From contig CM061921.1 in NCBI GenBank assembly GCA_031002005.1, positions 147,965,283 through 148,029,282 on the forward strand: a DNA stretch of 64,000 bases. The letters are read 5' to 3'. This document shows positions 1-12,462 of this stretch, piece by piece. The translations under genes and the position numbers were made by a program. Within the stretch, counting starts at the first letter, position 1, and each line of letters starts with the position of its first letter. Source of the stretch: Vandiemenella viatica. Taxonomy: Eukaryota; Arthropoda; Insecta; Orthoptera; Morabidae. Below the pieces are notes generated by a model. It ran no database searches, was not told where the DNA came from, and saw only the letters and a list, made by a program, of their open reading frames with translations.

Positions 1-618
1 GCTGAAGACTTGAAATGTAAATATCTTGGAATTACTTTTGATAACAAACTTAACTGGGCAGGACACATAGGACAGGTGGTAGGAAAAGGTTTCAAAGTTC
101 TGCACTTGTTGGAGAGAGTGATGAGAGGATGTACGAGAGAAGTCAAGGAATTGGGTTACAAAACTTTGGTCAGACCATTACTCGAATATGGTAGTGTAGT
201 ATGGGACCCTCATTTTACGTATCAAATTCAGGAGTTGGATAGGGTGCAAAAAAGGGCTGCTAGATTTGTTTCTGGAAATTATCGCAAAATGCAATCAGTG
301 ACGGATATGATAAAGGAGCTGGAATGGGATTCATTGCAAGACAGGAGGAGGATGAGGAGGGTCATGGGAGTGTACAGGGCATATACTGGCGATGAGGCAT
401 GGAAAGATATTGCAATAGGTATGAAAAGTAGTGCATGGAAGGGAAAAGATGACCGTGACCACAAGCTGGCATTCGATTTCAGGCACAAGGGTGTGGGAAG
501 ATTCTCTTTTTTAGGTAAGGGTGTCAGGAATTGGAATGAGTTACCAAGAGAAATGATGAATAATTTACCGAAAACTTTGAAGGAATTTAAAGATAAAATT
601 TGTAGAGGGCAAATGTAG
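1..618 (+). CDS. Reverse transcriptase C-terminal part (CR1-like LINE), partial
   Basis: The frame is open from the window edge to a stop at 616-618, giving about 205 residues without a break. It matches the thumb and C-terminal region of CR1/Jockey-type LINE reverse transcriptases: KYLGITFD near the start, then RPLLEYGSVVWDP, VQKRAARFV, and a closing GVRNWNELPREM followed by a K-rich tail. In the family this part follows the catalytic YADD palm and has no catalytic residues of its own. The first codons are not a true start because the gene continues upstream. The frame is unusually intact for this window, so the insertion may be fairly recent. Confidence 0.8.
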   Translation, partial: AEDLKCKYLGITFDNKLNWAGHIGQVVGKGFKVLHLLERVMRGCTREVKELGYKTLVRPLLEYGSVVWDPHFTYQIQELDRVQKRAARFVSGNYRKMQSVTDMIKELEWDSLQDRRRMRRVMGVYRAYTGDEAWKDIAIGMKSSAWKGKDDRDHKLAFDFRHKGVGRFSFLGKGVRNWNELPREMMNNLPKTLKEFKDKICRGQM

Positions 619-700
619 GTAGGTGCAGGATAGGGGGAAGATGGGTGTGTAGGGAAATTGCCACCGGAGCCTGTGCTCCATTGCAATTAAATTAAATAAA
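1..700 (+). mobile_element. CR1-A LINE, 5'-truncated 3' end (copy 1)
   Basis: This is the 3' end of a non-LTR retrotransposon that runs off the left window edge. It holds the end of the reverse transcriptase frame, then a roughly 80-base 3' UTR and an A-rich tail near 690-715. The same UTR, including GTAGGTAGGTGCAGG and AGGGAAATTGCCAC, recurs at 61118-61340, so the UTR and tail belong to the element. CR1-like is inferred from the protein pattern; the catalytic palm lies outside the window. Confidence 0.8.
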
Positions 701-715
701 AAAAAAATAAAAAAA

Positions 716-940
716 TATAGGTAAAGGTTTAGGGTTGTACTGACTTGGATAGGGATCCTTATTCCCTTTTAACGTGTCGGCACTTAAACGGTTGATGCCA
801 CGTTCCAGTCACTTTACCCCGAGAAGCTTGCTCGTACGTATCGAGTTGAAAGTTGACTCCTGTAGCTGTTCCGTACGTAGAGGGAACTAAATTCTAGTTG
901 TCCATTCATTGGTAATTACTGACTTACACGGCCACTACAA
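716..940. other. No recognisable feature
   Basis: This short interval lies between the CR1-A tail and the first SINE-A copy. I see no reading frame, repeat or RNA gene in it. Confidence 0.6.
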
Positions 941-1160
941 CCGAGCGTGGTGGGTGAGTGGTAACGTTCTGGCTTCGCATTCGGGAGGACACTGGTTCGC
1001 ATCCGCGTCCGGCATCCAGATTTGGGTTTGCCCCAGTTACTCTAGGTGAATGCCGGGATGGTTCATTCAAAAGGGCGTGGATGAATTCCTTCCCGATCCT
1101 TGCCCCCAGACCCTTCCCACCTCCAATGAACTCAACGTTGACCAGGCGTTAAGCCATAAC
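941..1160 (+). repeat. SINE-A copy 1 (tRNA-headed SINE)
   Basis: This is a full-length but diverged SINE. A tRNA-derived head has an A-box-like GGTGGGTGAGTGG and a degraded B box (GGTTCGCATCC for GGTTCGAATCC). It is followed by a conserved body (CATCCAGATTTGGG, then GAATGCCGGGATGGTTC) and a 3' segment ending CAGGCGTTAAGCCATAAC. No clear target duplication is visible. Any frame across it is accidental. Confidence 0.85.
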
Positions 1161-2330
1161 CGAAAACAAAAGTCTCGAATCTCTTACTTCGTGATTTAAG
1201 CGTTTTGGCTGAATTTCGTAACGACAATTGAATATGCAAATTTCGTAACGGCTTGGTGGAGGTAACTATATACGATCAAAGTGACATTCAATACTCATAC
1301 GCAGTTTTTTTTTTACTAGCTTTACTGTCCAATTGCTGGGCCAGCCCACTCACGTGCTCGGAAATCGGTGTAATCCCCTCACTGCCGATCTATATTTGTA
1401 GGGGATGCAGAATTAAAGGGGTATTGTGGATTTCACCAGCTGTCTGTGGGTCGCGTAGGCTGTGATTCGCAGTTTAAATATTAAATCCTTTGTAAAGTGT
1501 GAAATTTTGAGGCAGAAACCGGAAAGGTCCCAGAGTTTTCCTAAAACGATTATGTACAACCGTAAACAGAATGGCTGGTTCCAGCCTGACCCCGATGTAC
1601 TTCTTCTTGCCGAGTTATAATTTTGTATCGTTATTGTTTTCGTTTCCACTGCGTTCTATAATCTTGTTTCAAATTTGGTTAATGTTTACTCCAAATGGCT
1701 CCATCCACAAGTCTGATCGAATACCCAGCAATATCTTCATTTAAATAACTGCCAGTCCTTCTACACCGAACTTTCTCGCCTATATATGCTCAGGATTCAG
1801 GCTAGACGCATCTGAAATAGGAAAAACTCTCTCAACCGCTACACTGATAATCTCCCAGAATCCTTTTATTGAATATTTATCACTCTCAGCTGCTCCACGA
1901 TAAATTTCCCGTCCAATATCCTTCTCACCGCGTCCCTAGACTGAGAAACCCTCCAACCGCAACCACAACAAAGACAAAAATATTATAACTTGTAGACAGT
2001 AAGTACTAAATCCATCCAATCAAAACATTCTCCCGGAGTGATTTCCAGGAACCATCCCATCAGAGAAGAAATATTCTTCGCACGAGATGTGTACCACTGC
2101 CATGAACACACTGCACTGTCTCGTACACTTGCCTAAGTTGTTAATCCTGTCGTCGAGGATAAATGACCACAATGGCTAACCGGAGTTATGGTTAAGCTGT
2201 AGAGTCTCTTGCAGTCAGTCATAGATCTTGATACCTCTTTCTTAGGAAGTAATTGTCTCAGAGAGTTGCTATACTAACGTATCTTGGTTCTCAAACATTC
2301 CTCAGGCTTTCATATTAGGCAGCTGGCTTT
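1161..2330. other. Anonymous AT-rich DNA
   Basis: I see no convincing gene, RNA or known element here. Frames of 60-80 codons occur but show no domain or codon signature. Confidence 0.5.
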
Positions 2331-2500
2331 TTTTTGCTTAGGGCTTTACGCCTCGTTGACATTGACGTCATTACAGGGGTAAAGGAATGAGGGCAAGTAT
2401 CGGGAAGGAATTTAGACATGGCTTGCTGAAGGAACCATTGGCTGCAGTAATTTCTGGAAACCATGGAAAACTCAAATATGGATCGCCGAGCGGGGATTAG
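2331..2500 (-). repeat. SINE-A copy 2, head lost
   Basis: On the minus strand this carries the SINE-A 3' part and body: GGCTTTACGCCTCGTTGAC near 2342, an AAACCATGGAAAACTCAAAT-like body, then GAGCGGGGATT where the tRNA head should begin. The head is missing, which fits 5' truncation. The T-run at 2328-2335 is the A-tail of the minus-strand element. Confidence 0.75.
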
Positions 2501-2605
2501 CAGTAGCTAACAAACTTCTTGCCCCACAGAGAGAAAATATGAACCACAGCGTTCATTTTCAGAGAATTTATTTCTATCTTTACCATTTAAATTTAGTACT
2601 TAGGG

Positions 2606-2680
2606 CTCGGCTGAAGGCGTAATTCAGTCGATAGAGCATCTGACTAAAGCCTGAACGAACAAGTCGTAGATTTTTATTTG
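2606..2680 (+). repeat. Degenerate tRNA-like sequence (possible SINE head)
   Basis: GTAATTCAGTCGATAGAGCA resembles the D-arm and A box of a tRNA-Lys-type head (GTAGCTCAGTCGGTAGAGCA). About 30 bases later AAGTCGTAGATTTTTA sits where a B box would be but is too decayed to function. It is probably a relic of a SINE, not a tRNA gene: the T-arm and acceptor stem do not pair. Confidence 0.35.
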
Positions 2681-5227
2681 AAGCTGAACTTGCAGAACGG
2701 CTCTCCATGCCCACTCAGCCTGTTGTCCAATGAGTATCGAAGAGAAAACTTGTCGCAAAGGTGAAGAACGGGCGCTTACCTCCTCTAAACGTAATTCCGT
2801 TAAGCAGCAAAGGGGACTACATTGACTTTACTTAATACTCTCTCTTCTTGCGGCTTTCCTCTCTGACCAGTTTATGATGTCAGTGTCTTCTGTCGCAACT
2901 GTTACTCACGTCCCTGTGTACCTCTTCCTTTCACCTGTTCAGTGCGTGTGGCGCTGAAGTCATTTAAAGAAGCTCCGTGTTAATAAACGGATTTAAACGA
3001 AAATTTCCATTTTTACGAGCGTGACGCATCGTGTGTTTCTACACCAGCGTGCAATTTACTGTGGTAAGTTATGGTTTTTTTCTCTGCCCTTTAGTTTATT
3101 TCTGACATTCATCTACTGAGGTAAGTTATAATCTCTATTCTCTAATACTGTGGAGTGTGAATAGGGAATTACGTAGGCTCCTACTTTTCGCTTCCTTGGC
3201 AAAATTACAGGATAATTAAGTTCACCATGTAAATGAGGTTTGTTTTAAAAACACATTACCATATCGCACATCTCTACATATGCAAATTTGTAAACAGGCT
3301 GTCTCTTTCAGTCCCATTGTTACCGTATCACGCAAATACCGAACCGATTTGGATGTGGTGTTTATTTACAGTTTGAAAGCTTAAAGGGCTAACTTGAAAA
3401 CTGCTTATATCTTATCATTCTACATGACCAGGGAGTGGAGCAAGCAAAGATATTCTGTTCATAACCAGGGCATCTGTAATAAATAATTCTTGCTTAACCT
3501 CAAAAGATACTCGTCTAAGACCACACTACATCATAAATAAACACACCACTCTGGACTCTGTTAACAATGTTTTTGACTACATAAATGGGGTTACTTATTT
3601 CTTTAGTTTTCTTAAATATAGTAAGTTACAGTACACGAGAAATGTAAATCGAACCACTGCATAAAGATTATCCAATATATTGTGATATTTTCGTTGGTGT
3701 TACATTATAAAAGTCAGATAGGATTGTAACCAAACTTCCTGCTTAATATCGAGACTAAAACTTGACTGTCTATTGTGTTTTTTCTACTGTTTCGCTGTAC
3801 CATCGCGAAAGAGATTTAGCCTGTAGGCCTCAACGTCGCGTAAGGGGACCAGATAAATACCAGTAACATTCAATATTAACGGAGTGAATATAGCTTGCTT
3901 CTTAGCTGCACGGCCGGTGAGGTAACACGAGTCGCTATGTGCTGATACCAGCAGGCACGGTTGCTCGCAGCCAGTACGCCTCGGAGTCTCTAACTTAACG
4001 CACGGATGTAACACGCGGTTCGTGATTTACTACCAACAATATCACATTGTACCCCCATTTCGGAAACTGGAGTCTAACTTCAAGATAGCGGGGGTGCAAC
4101 TAACAAATTGCGTGGGACAGAAATTACGTTCTTGTATTTGTGAAACTGTCTGTGTTTGAATAACGGCAATAAACCGGAACTATTTTGTAACTTCTGTTTC
4201 CTTCCATAAAAACTTTCTGATCCGTATCAGGCTAACATAACTCAAGCCAAAGAATTCTACGAGCCTTCCATTTAAAAATATTTAACATCTTTAACAGACC
4301 ATAGTTGTTCTAGCAGCTATCGTCCTCGCAGTTTGGCAATACTGCGTTAACAACAATCGCCTGGTGTCAGACAGAAGGCCGTCGTCCTGACAAGAAGAAA
4401 CATCAAGAAGACGATACTATCCGGCAGGTTAATGATCACGCGTCGAATAGACAATCAATCAATACCCATTCGGCAACCCTATAAGGAACTTTTGCGTCAT
4501 CTGCGGGACTCAAACCCTGCACCACACGCATATAAACAGAGTTCCATCACAGTCTAAAGCTAAAAGACGGTACTTCTGTTGGCTACATGATAGTCAGCAG
4601 TTTCTAAAGGTACAGATTTTCTATTAGGGCCCGTGCATTAGGATAATATTAATGTAGAATATCTCGTCTTCTTATTAAACAAAAAATACATTTAATGCAC
4701 ACAGAACATAGTTATAGGCTTCGCAGACAGATGGCAGGCGTCTGGCTCAGTGAGAAGCAGGTCAAAACCCAAACACGTCGCGTCCTGAAAAAATACCACT
4801 ACTGCAATAGCAGGATAAGTGAAAAAAAAAAGAGTATTTCGTCTGCGTATTAAAATATCTCGTTTTCACGTAGCTTTATGAACATTTTATTGGTTAATTT
4901 CTTAATTTTTCTAAATACCGTTAGGCTACTTTAAAATAAACAGAAAACGGTAACTAATACTTCCTGATAGCTGGAGGACCACCTGAAATAAGACAGTAAC
5001 TAAAAGAAATTCTTATACAGCATTTTCGTTTTTTCCTGTACCTGGATAATAATCGTTAGACCAAAATAAATTTTAAAAACTGGTAAAAGCATTACGCCAC
5101 GAAAATTCCAACGCACAGGAAGCCACGGACAAATGTTAGTTTGCTTATAAAAATAATGTGTTACCGATTCTAGTAATGCTAGGACCTGACAGTCCCGGGT
5201 TCGATCTTATCTCAAGCCACACGGATT

Positions 5228-5228
<1 letters not shown>
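2681..5228. other. Anonymous DNA
   Basis: There is no supported gene. A GGGTTCGATCTT motif near 5199 resembles a tRNA B box, but no A box or tRNA fold is visible upstream. The rest reads as unannotatable intergenic or very old repeat sequence. Confidence 0.5.
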
Positions 5229-5261
<33 letters not shown>

Positions 5262-5489
5262 TTGTAGCCTTACGCCTTGTCGATGCCATTAGAGGCGGGA
5301 TAGGATTGAGGACAAGGAACGGGAAGATATCAGGCCATCGCCTTTTTGAGGTAAGGATTCTGGCATTCACCTGGATTGATTTGGGAAACCATGGAAAACC
5401 CAAATCGGGATGCGCGGACGGGGATTTGAACCGGCGTCCTCCCGAATGCGAGGCCAGAGCGTTATCCACTCTACCACCACGCTCGGTTT
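5229..5489 (-). repeat. SINE-A copy 3, full length with long A-tail
   Basis: This minus-strand SINE-A has a 29-base T-run at 5230-5258, which is its poly(A) tail. The 3' domain, the conserved body and the tRNA head follow, with a recognisable B box (GGATTTGAACCGGCGTCCTC in plus reading) and an A box near 5465-5480. The long homopolymer tail suggests a younger copy. Confidence 0.88.
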
Positions 5490-7885
5490 CTGTGTTTCAT
5501 TGTTTCCAGAAATAATTTCAAGCGGATGCTGGAATGGTTCACGTGAACGCTGTACTTTGTCCACAATATTTTTAAGGCTTTAATGATATCATGATATCTT
5601 CATCGACGAGCCATAAAGCTTCCAATTTAAAAAAAAAAAAAAAAAGTTATATCTTGGATGGAGGGTTAGAAATTACAGTATTTAAATTGATACAGTCCTT
5701 CATACGGATCTGCAAGAAGAATTTTGATTTAACTACTGTCAATCCCATACGTGATAAGAGGAGGAAAATTCCACTAGTGCGAAATGCAGTTAAGAATTGC
5801 AGTAGTGCTTCCGTGCCTCCGTTTGTTCAGTAGTTAATTGATCTTCAGGGTCTCTCGTTTATATAACATACAATTTTCTAGAGTGTTCTCCGTTATGTAA
5901 GCAGTTAGTGGTAATTGATTTTACCGATCTCGACCGAGCACACAGAGTTCCACCAAAATAATTTTAGTTCGTTTCCCATTATAGTGAAGTTTATTGTAGT
6001 AATACAGAAACGTGTTGTGAAATTAAAAGCGTGTAGAAACTTGGCGTAGAATAGTAGCTTCTGAAGAGTAAATTTTATTTCGTATACTTGTTGACAGTAT
6101 TAAGCCTAATTAGCCTCTTTATTTTCATTTTCATGTGATCAGTTTGTAATAAATTCAAATATATACGATATATTCAAAAATATATTGTTTAGGTACGATG
6201 CTGTAAATTTAATTAGATCCTAGTGGAATTTCAAAATGTGTTATAATTATTTTTAATTTGTATTTAGATGTGAAATGTTAAGCGTTATTTAAGATTTATA
6301 TTTTCTTATGATATAATATAATTTTACCAATAATTTTAATTTTTAATTTTATTATTAGAGTTTTCTATAAGATTTATATATTACGTATATGAATAGGCGT
6401 TTACTCAACAATTTTGTCATTACGTTTTAGTTCATAATTTACTTATGATTTTATAACATATATAAAAAATTAGATTAATGATTAAGATGAAATAATGATT
6501 GAGTTAGTATATATTTATGTAAAGGCTATACAATAATTTGGTCAAGCAGTAATTATTCCCACATGTCGTTTTTATAATAATTTAAAGTCTGACCTGCTTA
6601 CTGAGAAATCAAAGATCAGCGGTAGTTTGACCGTGGAAATGTAGTATAATCATTAGTCTTTAATTGAAGGTTGGAATGAAAGATTTGACGAGGAATTAAC
6701 TGTCTCATTTAGTTTCATTTAACTTTTAAGACAAAAGGCTTAAACATTTTAAGGACGAGAAAACCCTATTGATCTTTATATACATAATTTTTAATTACGT
6801 GGTTAATTTTACTATAATATGTGATATATTTTATAAGGGTAACTGAGAAAATAAGTAAACCATCTGGTTTTGATAAATTGATTAATGTGTAATGAGCCTT
6901 GATTAGTGATTGTAAAATTAAGTTACTTTAGGGATAACAGCAGAATAGTTGTAGAGTTTATACTGATAAAGTAGTCTGTGGCTTCCATGCTGATTTCAGA
7001 CAATTATATGGTGCAAAAGTTATATAATTAGATCTGTTCCATCATTAAATTCTTATATGATATGAATTCAGATCGGCGTAAGCCAGGTTGCTTACAATCC
7101 TATGTAATATTAATTTTGTTAGTACGAAAGAACCATAAAATTGGGATAATCTTTATACATTGAATACTAATATATAATATAATACTATTTTAGCAGATAA
7201 GTGCTCTAATTTTAGTTCTCAATGATATAGAGTAATTTATATAGATAATAGTAATAACAGAAGATATTATAATGTTTATAATTTTATTATTGTAGGGTAC
7301 ATTCTAATTCGTAAAGGGCTCAATAAGATTACATTTATTTAAATTCATCAATTATTGTGAGATACCTTTAAATTTCATGATATGGAACAACCATTGCTCT
7401 CAAAATCAAATTATTATAGTGATCACTTTGCTCCTGTTTTTTTTTCAAATATTTTCATTATTTATATGATTAATTTTTCTTATTTAACTTACATATTTTC
7501 ATTCAAATACAGTTTTTTTTATTTTTTGTACTAGTTTTAGTGTTTATACAACTATAATTTCTGGTTGATCTTCTAATTCTAATTATGCTTACTGCTTACA
7601 CACAAATGATTCTGCATTTTTTTTGAAACACGATGACAACTTTTCCACCCGCACTGAAATGTTAAAGTTGCAATTTATGTCAATATAATGAAATGAAACT
7701 GGCTGTATGATAATCTTCTCAATATTTATTAGGCAGTGACATCCAGGAGATAGACACGTAGTAGTAATAATAACAACAAGTCAATGCGTATCACGTTATT
7801 GACAAGGAGACTGCGACAGACTTACAATCTGCCGCACAAACGGCTTCTGTCGTGGACAGCAAAAGTAAACTGTAATCCTACGGAG
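5490..7885. other. Very AT-rich anonymous DNA
   Basis: The stretch is strikingly AT-rich, especially 5850-7620, with no coding signal and no recognised element. An A-run lies at 5630-5645. I see no inverted termini or target duplications that would define an insertion. Confidence 0.5.
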
Positions 7886-8412
7886 TATTTATTTATTTAT
7901 TTCGTTGGAGAAAGATACAGTCATAAAATCAAAAACATCAAATTGTACTGGACCAAAACTTGGCCACTTCAATTGCATTTTCCGAGGCCTCAATACAGAT
8001 CAGCTTCCGAGCAGTATGCTGGACACAGTCGACAGTGGAGCATGTGCTGAACAGTCTGGTATTCTCCACAGTCACACTTGACATCGTCGACTTCAGCGTA
8101 GCCCCATCTTGCTAAGTTGACTTTGCATCTGCCCACTCCTGATCTTAGCTATTCAAAGACTTCCACATCAACCTTCCCTTGTCGTAGCTAGGTGGCAAAG
8201 ATTCGGACAATCTTCCCCAGCCAATTCCCATAGTTGTAACCTGGCTCTCTCAGCTGTCATTGTAAGTTCCTGATACTTTCTTAGGAAATATTTCCTTTGC
8301 CTGTGTGGTATATGTCCATATAACGGATGAGATCTTTAACGGTCCACTTTCCTCCTTTCCTTGTTCACTGCTATTTCCCTTCGAACGGATGGAGCCATTC
8401 GACTGGAATTGG
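7886..8412 (-). mobile_element. LINE-X, 3' segment
   Basis: Read on the minus strand this encodes the C-terminal end of a LINE reverse transcriptase ORF: an RREIAVNKERRK-type segment, GHIPHRQR, MTAERARLQLWE, and a cysteine/histidine cluster (CDCGEYQTVQHMLHC). Several frameshifts break it. The 3' end appears to be the short ATTT repeat at 7886-7900. It continues LINE-X at 12617 once the I-like LINE is removed: GCLKS at 12617 joins RMAPSVRRE here, matching the usual order in this reverse transcriptase family. Confidence 0.65.
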
Positions 8413-8711
8413 TTTTTTTTTTTTTTTTTTTTTTTTTGTTTATTGGCCTTGGGTTTCAATTACCATACAGCCAGCTTCTTATACATTGTTACATTATTAA
8501 TAATAATCTTTCTTACTTTTATGAACAAATGTTGATACATTTCTGATGTGCGTTATTACATTCATGTAAATGCATAAATGCATTGTTATAATTTAGTAAG
8601 TTATATATATACATTTATAAGGATATGTGGTTACATATTGTCAATGTCTCATTATATTTATGTGACTATGTTGTTTTGTCTATGATAATATGTTTAAACG
8701 TTACTTTGTAT

Positions 8712-10019
8712 TTATATATATACATCTGAATTTTTTACAAAATCTCTAATGATAGTGTAGACTCTTCTGTTGCTGGTTGCAAGTAGGTCTGCGATGCTTG
8801 TTGGCAGCGGGTGCTGTACCCGCACCAGAACATTGATGAATGTACGCTGTTGCCGTTGATACATGGAGCACTGGAAGAATATGTGGTTCAAGTCTTGAGG
8901 GGTTTGCCCATCACATTGGCAATACGGCGAGTCTGCTGCTTGTATACGGTAAAGGTGTTCGCGGAAGGCCCCGTGGTTGAGTCTCATTCGTGTGATGGTT
9001 GCGATGTACCTTCGTTGAGTTTTCCAGTCCGTGAACCAAGGTCGTCGTGGTGGATGGGTTTGAATCATCGCGTACTTCCGTCCTTTGTACCTTTTAGTTT
9101 CTTCCCATAGAGTGGACCATTGCTGATAGGCGTTACTGACCACCGCTGCTTTGTAATCTTTGTGGTTGTAAGGTGGCTTGTAGTTTTGTCCCATACTGCA
9201 TGCCTCCTTAGCTAGCTTGTCAACATGCTCATTATATCTTATCCCTGCATGGGCCGGGATCGAGATGTAGTTAACCGTGGAGCCATATTGAGTAAGCTCG
9301 GCGGTTTGCTGAACTATGCTGGTATGGTATGAGTTAGCATGCTGAAGGATGGCTGGAGTAGTTAGTGACTGTAACACGCTGAGTGAATCAGAGAGAATTA
9401 AAATACTGCGCCTGGGAAATCTCCTTGCATAGATGAGGGCCTGGACGATAGCAATTGCCTCGGCCGAGTATATTGGTAGATGGTTTGGCAATCGATATCT
9501 TTGGTCATGCTGTGTTTCAGGGCAATAAAAAGCACATCCCACACCCTCCGTGGGTATCTTTGATCCATCCGTATAAATTTGAACTGAGGTTGGCCATTTC
9601 TCAGATAGATATTCCTGGAGGACCTGGTTAATTGGTTGGCCTGTTCTAGAGTTTGCCGGTATACGACTTACTGCCAGTGGTGTCACGCAATGCTGGTAAG
9701 GAATTTCATATATAGTGACTGCTTCTTGCTGTTGGTGTTCAGGGAGTAGACTTTTCAGGTACACTAGGCCTTGCAGTAGCGGATATCTTTGATTGTATAG
9801 GCGTTGTCCTCGTTCTTCTATCAGTCGATGGAGATTAGTGACTTGCCGGAGGATAGTTGAATTTTTGTCGTACATGCGTGCCAGTAAAAATTTGTTAGCA
9901 AGGAGTTGTGTGCGGATTTCCAGGGGCATTTCCGCGGCTTCCAGGTGGAGAGCATTTGTAGGTGTTGATTTCATTGCACCTAAACTGGTGCGGATGCACA
10001 TGTGCTGGATGCGCTCCAA
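8712..10019 (-). pseudogene. LINE ORF2 C-terminal: RT thumb, RNase H, Cys/His motif
   Basis: This 435-codon open stretch is the best-preserved part of the I-like ORF2. About residues 1-130 are the reverse transcriptase thumb and connection. Ribonuclease H follows, with the acidic positions in YTDGSK (first D), SAEAIAIVQAL (E), ILSDSLSVL (D) and HAGIRYNEHVDKLA (His and final D), so all catalytic residues appear retained. Near the C-terminus CQCDG...HIFFQC is a zinc-knuckle-like motif typical of I-type elements. It degrades the RNA of the RNA:DNA hybrid during reverse transcription. It is only the tail of a longer ORF broken upstream by frameshifts. Confidence 0.85.
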
Positions 10020-10142
10020 TTTTTCTATATTCCGCTTGTTACCACTAAGGTAGAATATGCTACCGTATTCTATTTTTTGCTCGAATTATGGTTCGGTACA
10101 GAAGTAGTAATATGGATGGGTGAGCTCCCCACCATACCCGAG

Positions 10143-11381
10143 TTAGAGTTCGTAAGATATTGTGGCCCTGTTCCAATTTTGGTATAAGTTCTTGTATATG
10201 TGCCGCCCATGTAGGCGGGAATCATAGACCAGTCCAAGGAATTTGACGTGAGTCTTGACCAATACATTGTGTGTTCCCAAAATAAGATTATATATCGGTG
10301 GTTGAATTCTTCGTCTTGTAAATATAATAGCTGTAGATTTGCTTGCCGAGAATTCCAGTCCATGTTGAGAAAGCCATTGATTTACTTGCAATATTGCTTG
10401 TTTTAGTAAGTGCTTAGTTGTCAATATAGAAGTTGCCGTGGTGTAGATGCAAACATCATCAACATACTGTATGATATTCACTTCGGGGGGCAGATGTTCT
10501 CCAAGTCCCGAACATATATTGCATAGAGAAGGGGGCTCAACACTGCTCCTTGTGGAAGACCTTGATGGGTGCATCTTGGGCCTAGGAGTACATGTTTGTA
10601 CCGGATGTATATCTGCCTTGATTGTAAGAGTTGGTAAATTCCGGCTACCAAAGTTTTGGGGTAGGCCCAATGCAATGAGCTTATCTATCAATATTGGCAC
10701 TTGTACGTTGTCATACGCCGAAGATATATCCATAAACAGCGCGGTGAGATACTGGTTTTTCATAAATGTTTCGTGTATCGCCGTAACTAACATGGTATGA
10801 TTGTCGTAAGTACTTCGCCCTTTGCGACATCCATACTGTGTAGTAGGTAGCAGAGATTGTGCTTCTAACCACCATTCCAATCGATGTTTTATCATTCGCT
10901 CAACAGTTTTACCGATGCAAGAGGATAATGCTATTGGGCGGTAGGATATAGAGGCTCCTGGTTCTTTTCCAGCTTCAGTACAGGAACTATTATTTGGGTC
11001 GTCCAGGTTTCTGGTATTTGCTTCTTTGACCATAGTTCATTAATGGTATTAGTAAGAGGGTTAGAGCTTTTTCTGGTAAATGTTGTAACATGGGTAACGA
11101 ATGTCGTCTATGCCTGGTGATGTGTTGCTAGAATTCTTAAGAGCTGTTCGTAGTTCATTGAGCGGGAATGGAGAGCATAGGAAATGGTTATTATCTTCTT
11201 CCGTAAAATTGTATGGGGCAGGTCTAGGCATAGAGGGCGCAATTCTGTCAGCAAAGTCCTCTAGCCACTTGGTATCGACAGGAGCTTCACGTGGACAGTA
11301 GTTTCTGTTGCGTAGAGTTTTAATGCGCTGCCATACGACTTTCGTCTCTGTCTCTCTATTCAGGGAGGAACAAAATTCCAT
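10143..11381 (-). pseudogene. I-like LINE reverse transcriptase palm, frameshifted
   Basis: Two overlapping minus-strand frames together cover the reverse transcriptase core. 11381-11061 carries the MEFCSSLNRET motif, SPGIDDI and the region before palm motif 1. 11033-10143 carries SYRPIALSSCIGKTVERMI, YGCRKGRSTYDN, MDISSAYDNV (first catalytic Asp), then, after a frame change, HQGLPQGAVLSPLLYAIYV and QYVDDVCIYTT (YVDD active site). At least two frameshifts and a stop separate these pieces, so no active enzyme can be made. The residues still visible match the I group. Confidence 0.85.
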
Positions 11382-11469
11382 CCAGCTCTGTCTCTTTACA
11401 GTCTTGAGGAACCGTTTGGTGCGTGCTGATTCTTGCAGGTACTTGAAATACGTGTCTTGATTTGGATGT

Positions 11470-12430
11470 TTACGATATTCTCTGAGTGCTGCCCGTCGCA
11501 GGGCGATGTGTCTCGAGCATTTCTACATTCCACCGATATGGTGGTGTAACTTTCTTCCGATCAGCATTCTTTCTAAGAGGGATAGATGAATAAGCTGCGC
11601 GTTCTATCGCCTCTATAAGGAGGTTGTAATCCTCTAGGGCTGATCTGCCATGTTGGAATCCGCATGCCTCCTCGTACATTATTTCCTCAAATGCTGTCCA
11701 ATTGGCAGCTTTTATATTCCACTTACTTGATGGAATGGGTTATGGGCCGTTCGATGGAGGTTGGTTTATATTTATGAGTACTGGGAAGTGGTTTTGAACC
11801 CAGCGGATCTTGTAGTGTTCTCCATTGAGCTACTGTAGCTAAGGCAGTGGAACCTAGCGTGATATCCACCGCTGATGGGCGCTGATACGGTGAAGGTACT
11901 AGTGTTGGCGAACCATCGTTCAAGATTGTTAGGCCATATGTATCGCAGATCTCTAGTAGGTGCTGACCCTCCTGCTTGTCAGTGAAGGAGCATCCCCATG
12001 CGGTACTGTGCGCGTTAGATCACTGATCACCGCAGATTAGTAGTGGAGTGTTTAGTGGGGCTAACAGAGAATTCCACATCTCGTGACTTATAACCTATTA
12101 GGTTTGCAATAGATCGAGAGGCACGTAAACTCGAGTGTAGGTGCTTGTATTCTTGCTGCAAACAGCCTGAATGTCAGGGTCTCCACTCATTGTGACTCCT
12201 AAGACCTTATAGGCGATTGAATGGTGTATTAGGAGAGCCGCTCCGCCTTTTCCATCCGGTCGATCATCTCGGATGGTTGTATAGTTCCTAAATCTTACAT
12301 TTGTTGCTTGTTTGAACCAGGTCTCCGAAATTGCAGCTATTTTAATCTCTTTTTGGCGTAGCTCTTGTTCCAAACTTTCTTTATTGGAGATGGCCGATCT
12401 TGCGTTCCATTGGAGAATTTGGAGAGCCAT
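11470..12430 (-). pseudogene. I-like LINE AP endonuclease and linker, frameshifted
   Basis: Starting at an ATG at 12430, the translation opens MALQILQWNARS, continues to the catalytic-type ISETW, and has RDDRPDGKGGAALLI, the standard opening of LINE apurinic endonucleases. This frame ends at 12098. Continuations at 11923-11723 (SAVDITLGS, the late endonuclease block) and 11679-11470 lie in other frames. The enzyme nicks target DNA to prime reverse transcription. The ATG sits 33 bases after the stop of the ORF1 remnant, the usual ORF1/ORF2 spacing in this group. Confidence 0.8.
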
Positions 12431-12462
12431 TGTAATGAAGTTTGGTTGTTGTGTTTGGAACT

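Noticed and set aside
5160..5225. A tRNA-like unit next to SINE-A copy 3
   Set aside because: Only a B-box-like GGGTTCGATCTT is present; no A box or fold.
8305..8546. Phe-rich frames over the T-run as membrane peptides
   Set aside because: They are translations of the LINE poly(A) tail in antisense.
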